Assembly: GCA_025997275.1 (NCBI GenBank) | Contig: BNUJ01000023.1 | Location: forward strand, 1-16,352 | DNA: 16,352 nucleotides | Source of the DNA: Deferribacterales bacterium | GTDB taxonomy: Bacteria; Chrysiogenota; Deferribacteres; Deferribacterales; JAISNW01 | Direction: 5' to 3' | Part shown: piece by piece, positions 14,145 to 16,352 of the stretch | Numbering within the stretch: position 1 is the first letter of the stretch | Layout of the letters: each line of letters opens with the position of its first letter | Notes under the pieces: generated by a model | What the model was told of the DNA's origin: nothing | Seen by the model: the letters and a program-made list of their open reading frames with translations, nothing else | The model's database searches: none | Program-made: the position numbers and the translations under genes

Positions 14145-16034
14145 TTATACGTTATTTAATCGGTTATCTAGCTGCAAAAACTCTTTCTGCATAACAACTA
14201 TCAGACTATGCAAATTGGTATAGAGTGCTCCATAAGCATTGACCAACATCTCCACAGCCTCTGCGGACGGTGCCAATGCCAAGATAGCATTTATATCATT
14301 CTGCATCTTTATTACATAAGCTTGCACGTAGTGCATATATATCAAATAAAACTGCTGTTCGTCAAGAAATCTTCCTATCTTGCTTAGATTTGCAGACACT
14401 TCGTCATATAGCTTTAATATCTCCGATTTCGCCATTTCAACGTTTTCCGCATTAGTTGCTTTTATTCCGTTTATTTTGTCAATCCAAGCTTTTGCCTCAT
14501 CTCCGCCTTTTGAAGTAGTTTCTAACAGATAGTCGGTGTATTTCAACGCTTCTTTCGTTTTTTTAGCGATAGAAGCACGGTCTTTCTTAACCTGCGCGGG
14601 GAATGGCACTTTGAGCCGCTTTTCCAGCACTGGTTGCACGTTCAACGCTTTGTCTTTATTGATATATTTATCAATCGCCTCTTGAAACGTCATTACCACA
14701 GTGCCATGTATCTTAGCTCCGCCCTCAGTAGCATTCACAACAGTGCCCTTGAAGCTTGCTACGTCTTTCTCGTAGAATTGGCGAAACATATTCCATACAC
14801 GTGAAGTGCGGATTTGCGGAACGTAGTTGCCCTCTACCATTATAGAATCTTTATAACCCGCCTCTACTTCACCGAACGTTGCGCCCCCTGCGTGTGTGCG
14901 TTCCCCCTCGTAGGCTAAGTCTTGCCCTATCAATATGATTGGGTTGCATCCCATATATTCTAATATCTTAAACGCCATATTACCAGCTGATTGACCTATT
15001 TCAAGGATGCCCTTGTCAACGCCGAGCCACTGGAACGTAGCGAATTTCCTATATACTACAACCTTTTTGCCATGGTATGCCTCATACACAGCAGGCTGTA
15101 TTACAGGGCATGCGGCAAAATATATGTCCTCAAAGGCTTCATCGGGTAGCTCGCCGAATAGCTGCGCAGTAATCACCACGCGCTCCAGAGACGTAACCAT
15201 GTGCGGTTTCAGATTATGTTCACGCATTATGCGGAGAGATGCGTCTGGGGCTATCATTACAGCTCTGTCCTGTATGGTGTGGAGCAATTCAATATTTTTA
15301 TCTAGCGATGGTCCTGATGACACCACTACGCCGACTTTATTCTTAAATACGTCCTTTACATCCTTTATGCCAGGGTTATTTATAATCTCCTCTACATTGT
15401 AGAATGTATTACGTATGCCGAGTATTGCGTCGTCGGGGTCGTTGCCATATAGTAGCACAGCACTAGAACTTGCCTGTCTAAGCACGTCCATACACTGCGA
15501 ATAGTACGTCCTATTGGAGGAATAAGATGTCGCACAGGTAATGATATTAATCGTTTTCATAAACTGCACCACCCTGCCGTTGACGGTGAATGCGCCATAG
15601 ACTAGCGGATAATATGCCTGCGGCTGCATACCGCACAGGCAGAAAGCTATTGAGCGTTGCGGTATAAAGTTGGAGTAATCACCGAGAGTAAAGGCAAGTT
15701 TCAATATTTCGGGGTCTGCCTCAAAGACAACAAACGCCATAGAACGGGTTTGAAATTTAGCTGCTGCGCCGATGAGGTGGTAGCCCAGTCCGAAACCAAT
15801 AAATATACACACCTGCGGCAGACGGATATTCAGGGCATCAATCTCTTTATCCACGCTCATCAGGGCGTCAACGTTGTTGTAAAAATATGCACCGACTTTC
15901 TTATCAAAGACATTGTAATTGTTAGCTGATGTTTTTGAGATTACATAGCGTCCAGTCTCGCGTGCATTCCTAATAGGCTCTACATATTCTGGATACCTTT
16001 TGGCTAGGGCGTTAAGATTCTTCTCTAAATACAT
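14145..16034 (-). CDS. Motility accessory factor (Maf, DUF115) flagellin-modification glycosyltransferase
   Basis: The DUF115/MptE-like core shows FIGFGLGYHL (81-90 from the upstream ATG), VVVSSGPSLDKN (239-250), MIAPDASLRI, HMVTSLER (281-288) and, later, SAGNMAFKILEYMGCNPIILIGQDLAY split by the family's nucleotide-sugar binding region. The C-terminal third (about 480-632) is mainly helical. Maf proteins transfer nonulosonic acids such as pseudaminic or legionaminic acid to flagellin in the cytoplasm before export. A flagellin-family gene lies 9 kb away in this window, but no sugar-synthesis genes are seen. ATG 16034 is chosen because AAAGGA (16048-16043) is well placed for it but overlaps the other candidate, ATG 16043, which would add three residues. 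It opens the minus-strand run with yebC 12 bases downstream. Confidence 0.88.
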   Translation of the reverse strand: MYLEKNLNALAKRYPEYVEPIRNARETGRYVISKTSANNYNVFDKKVGAYFYNNVDALMSVDKEIDALNIRLPQVCIFIGFGLGYHLIGAAAKFQTRSMAFVVFEADPEILKLAFTLGDYSNFIPQRSIAFCLCGMQPQAYYPLVYGAFTVNGRVVQFMKTINIITCATSYSSNRTYYSQCMDVLRQASSSAVLLYGNDPDDAILGIRNTFYNVEEIINNPGIKDVKDVFKNKVGVVVSSGPSLDKNIELLHTIQDRAVMIAPDASLRIMREHNLKPHMVTSLERVVITAQLFGELPDEAFEDIYFAACPVIQPAVYEAYHGKKVVVYRKFATFQWLGVDKGILEIGQSAGNMAFKILEYMGCNPIILIGQDLAYEGERTHAGGATFGEVEAGYKDSIMVEGNYVPQIRTSRVWNMFRQFYEKDVASFKGTVVNATEGGAKIHGTVVMTFQEAIDKYINKDKALNVQPVLEKRLKVPFPAQVKKDRASIAKKTKEALKYTDYLLETTSKGGDEAKAWIDKINGIKATNAENVEMAKSEILKLYDEVSANLSKIGRFLDEQQFYLIYMHYVQAYVIKMQNDINAILALAPSAEAVEMLVNAYGALYTNLHSLIVVMQKEFLQLDNRLNNV

Positions 16035-16063
16035 TATTGCCATCCTTTACAATATTTGCCGAG

Positions 16064-16093
16064 AGTTTAGCACAAACCATAAGGTGCAGTCAA
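16064..16093 (-). promoter_or_regulatory. Promoter of the Maf-yebC-ruvCAB run
   Basis: On the minus strand TTGACT (16093-16088) is followed by an 18-base spacer and TAAACT (16069-16064), which carries a TGC extension. Transcription would start near 16057, leaving a leader of about 22 bases with the AAAGGA ribosome site. Confidence 0.6.
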
Positions 16094-16352
16094 AACCTAT
16101 TTTTAATGATTATATAACTTGACTGGACTAGGATGTTGTAAGTAATCCTTACGCTGTGAACGCAGATGGTTTTCTAAGGGCAGTCAGAGACCATTGGATA
16201 TTTCTCTCCTCACCAGTGGAGGCTAAAAATAGCTTTTAATCTCTAACTAACCCTTAAAACCAGTAATAAAAAATGGAATATCTTTTACCAAGGTGCAATC
16301 AGGCGATACGATACCCGATAATCTAACAACTTTTTTCCGTGCAACCTCAGAA
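16094..16352. other. Gene-poor right edge with a possible cut-off gene end
   Basis: Besides copy B of the dispersed motif, the minus strand has an open frame from the window edge (16351) to a TAG at 16249-16247, 34 residues including VVRLSGIVSPDCTLVKDIPF. It could be the 3' end of a gene lying beyond the window. I do not recognise it, and so short an open frame may be chance. On the plus strand a frame reading DGFLRAVRDHWIFLSSPVEA (within 16166-16231) also looks protein-like but has no start and a nearby stop, so decayed sequence is likely. Confidence 0.3.
16117..16130 (+). repeat. Dispersed 14-bp motif, copy B
   Basis: ACTTGACTGGACTA is identical to the minus-strand sequence at 652-639, and both are followed some bases later by TTGTAAG or CTGTAAG. 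A short hairpin (GTAAG at 16139-16143 with CTTAC at 16149-16153) follows. Confidence 0.45.

Noticed and set aside
16117..16352. A second decayed NYN gene at the right edge
   Set aside because: Only the first 14-20 bases resemble the NYN remnant; no NYN motif follows in any frame.

Overview
The window reads as a chromosomal segment from a flagellated, probably anaerobic bacterium. The gene order yebC-ruvC-ruvA-ruvB, the YqhQ-like DUF1385 protein, MutS2, an NrnA-type DHH phosphoesterase and housekeeping promoters of the TTGACA/TATAAT kind all fit a Firmicutes-like (Clostridia or Negativicutes) genome. None of these is exclusive to that group, so the lineage is an inference only.

The left part (1 to about 4,180) is an accessory, scarred region. 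It holds the 3' tail of an unrecognised gene, a decayed NYN-domain (DUF88/LabA-like) gene, an intact DedA membrane protein, and an FkbM-family methyltransferase gene whose start codon is put out of frame by an 11-base poly-C run. A short segment between two 35-bp direct repeats (the 3' end of the fkbM gene and a second copy 1.44 kb downstream) follows. It contains a broken RelE/HigB-type toxin-antitoxin module, a 229-bp MITE-like element with 18-bp perfect inverted ends, and a gene for an exported MORN-repeat protein driven by a promoter inside that element.

The middle part (about 4,020 to 9,295, plus strand) has a flagellin-family gene with a strong sigma70-type promoter and Shine-Dalgarno site, but whose product lacks the C-terminal D0 helix. 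Then come a DHH/DHHA1 phosphoesterase, a class II aldolase and mutS2, the last with its own extended -10 promoter.

The right part (9,292 to 16,093, minus strand) is one compact run: a Maf/DUF115 flagellin-glycosylation protein, yebC, ruvC, ruvA, ruvB, purM and a DUF1385 membrane protein. Genes touch or overlap, one promoter lies in front of the Maf gene, and a second well-formed promoter lies inside the 3' end of ruvB in front of purM. This run meets mutS2 head-on, with overlapping stop codons and no visible terminator.

How the genes may work together: the FkbM methyltransferase, flagellin and Maf protein could form a surface or flagellar decoration set that can be switched by slippage in the poly-C run. 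RuvABC and MutS2 act in recombination and DNA repair. PurM makes purines. No RNA genes, CRISPR arrays or complete insertion sequences were seen.
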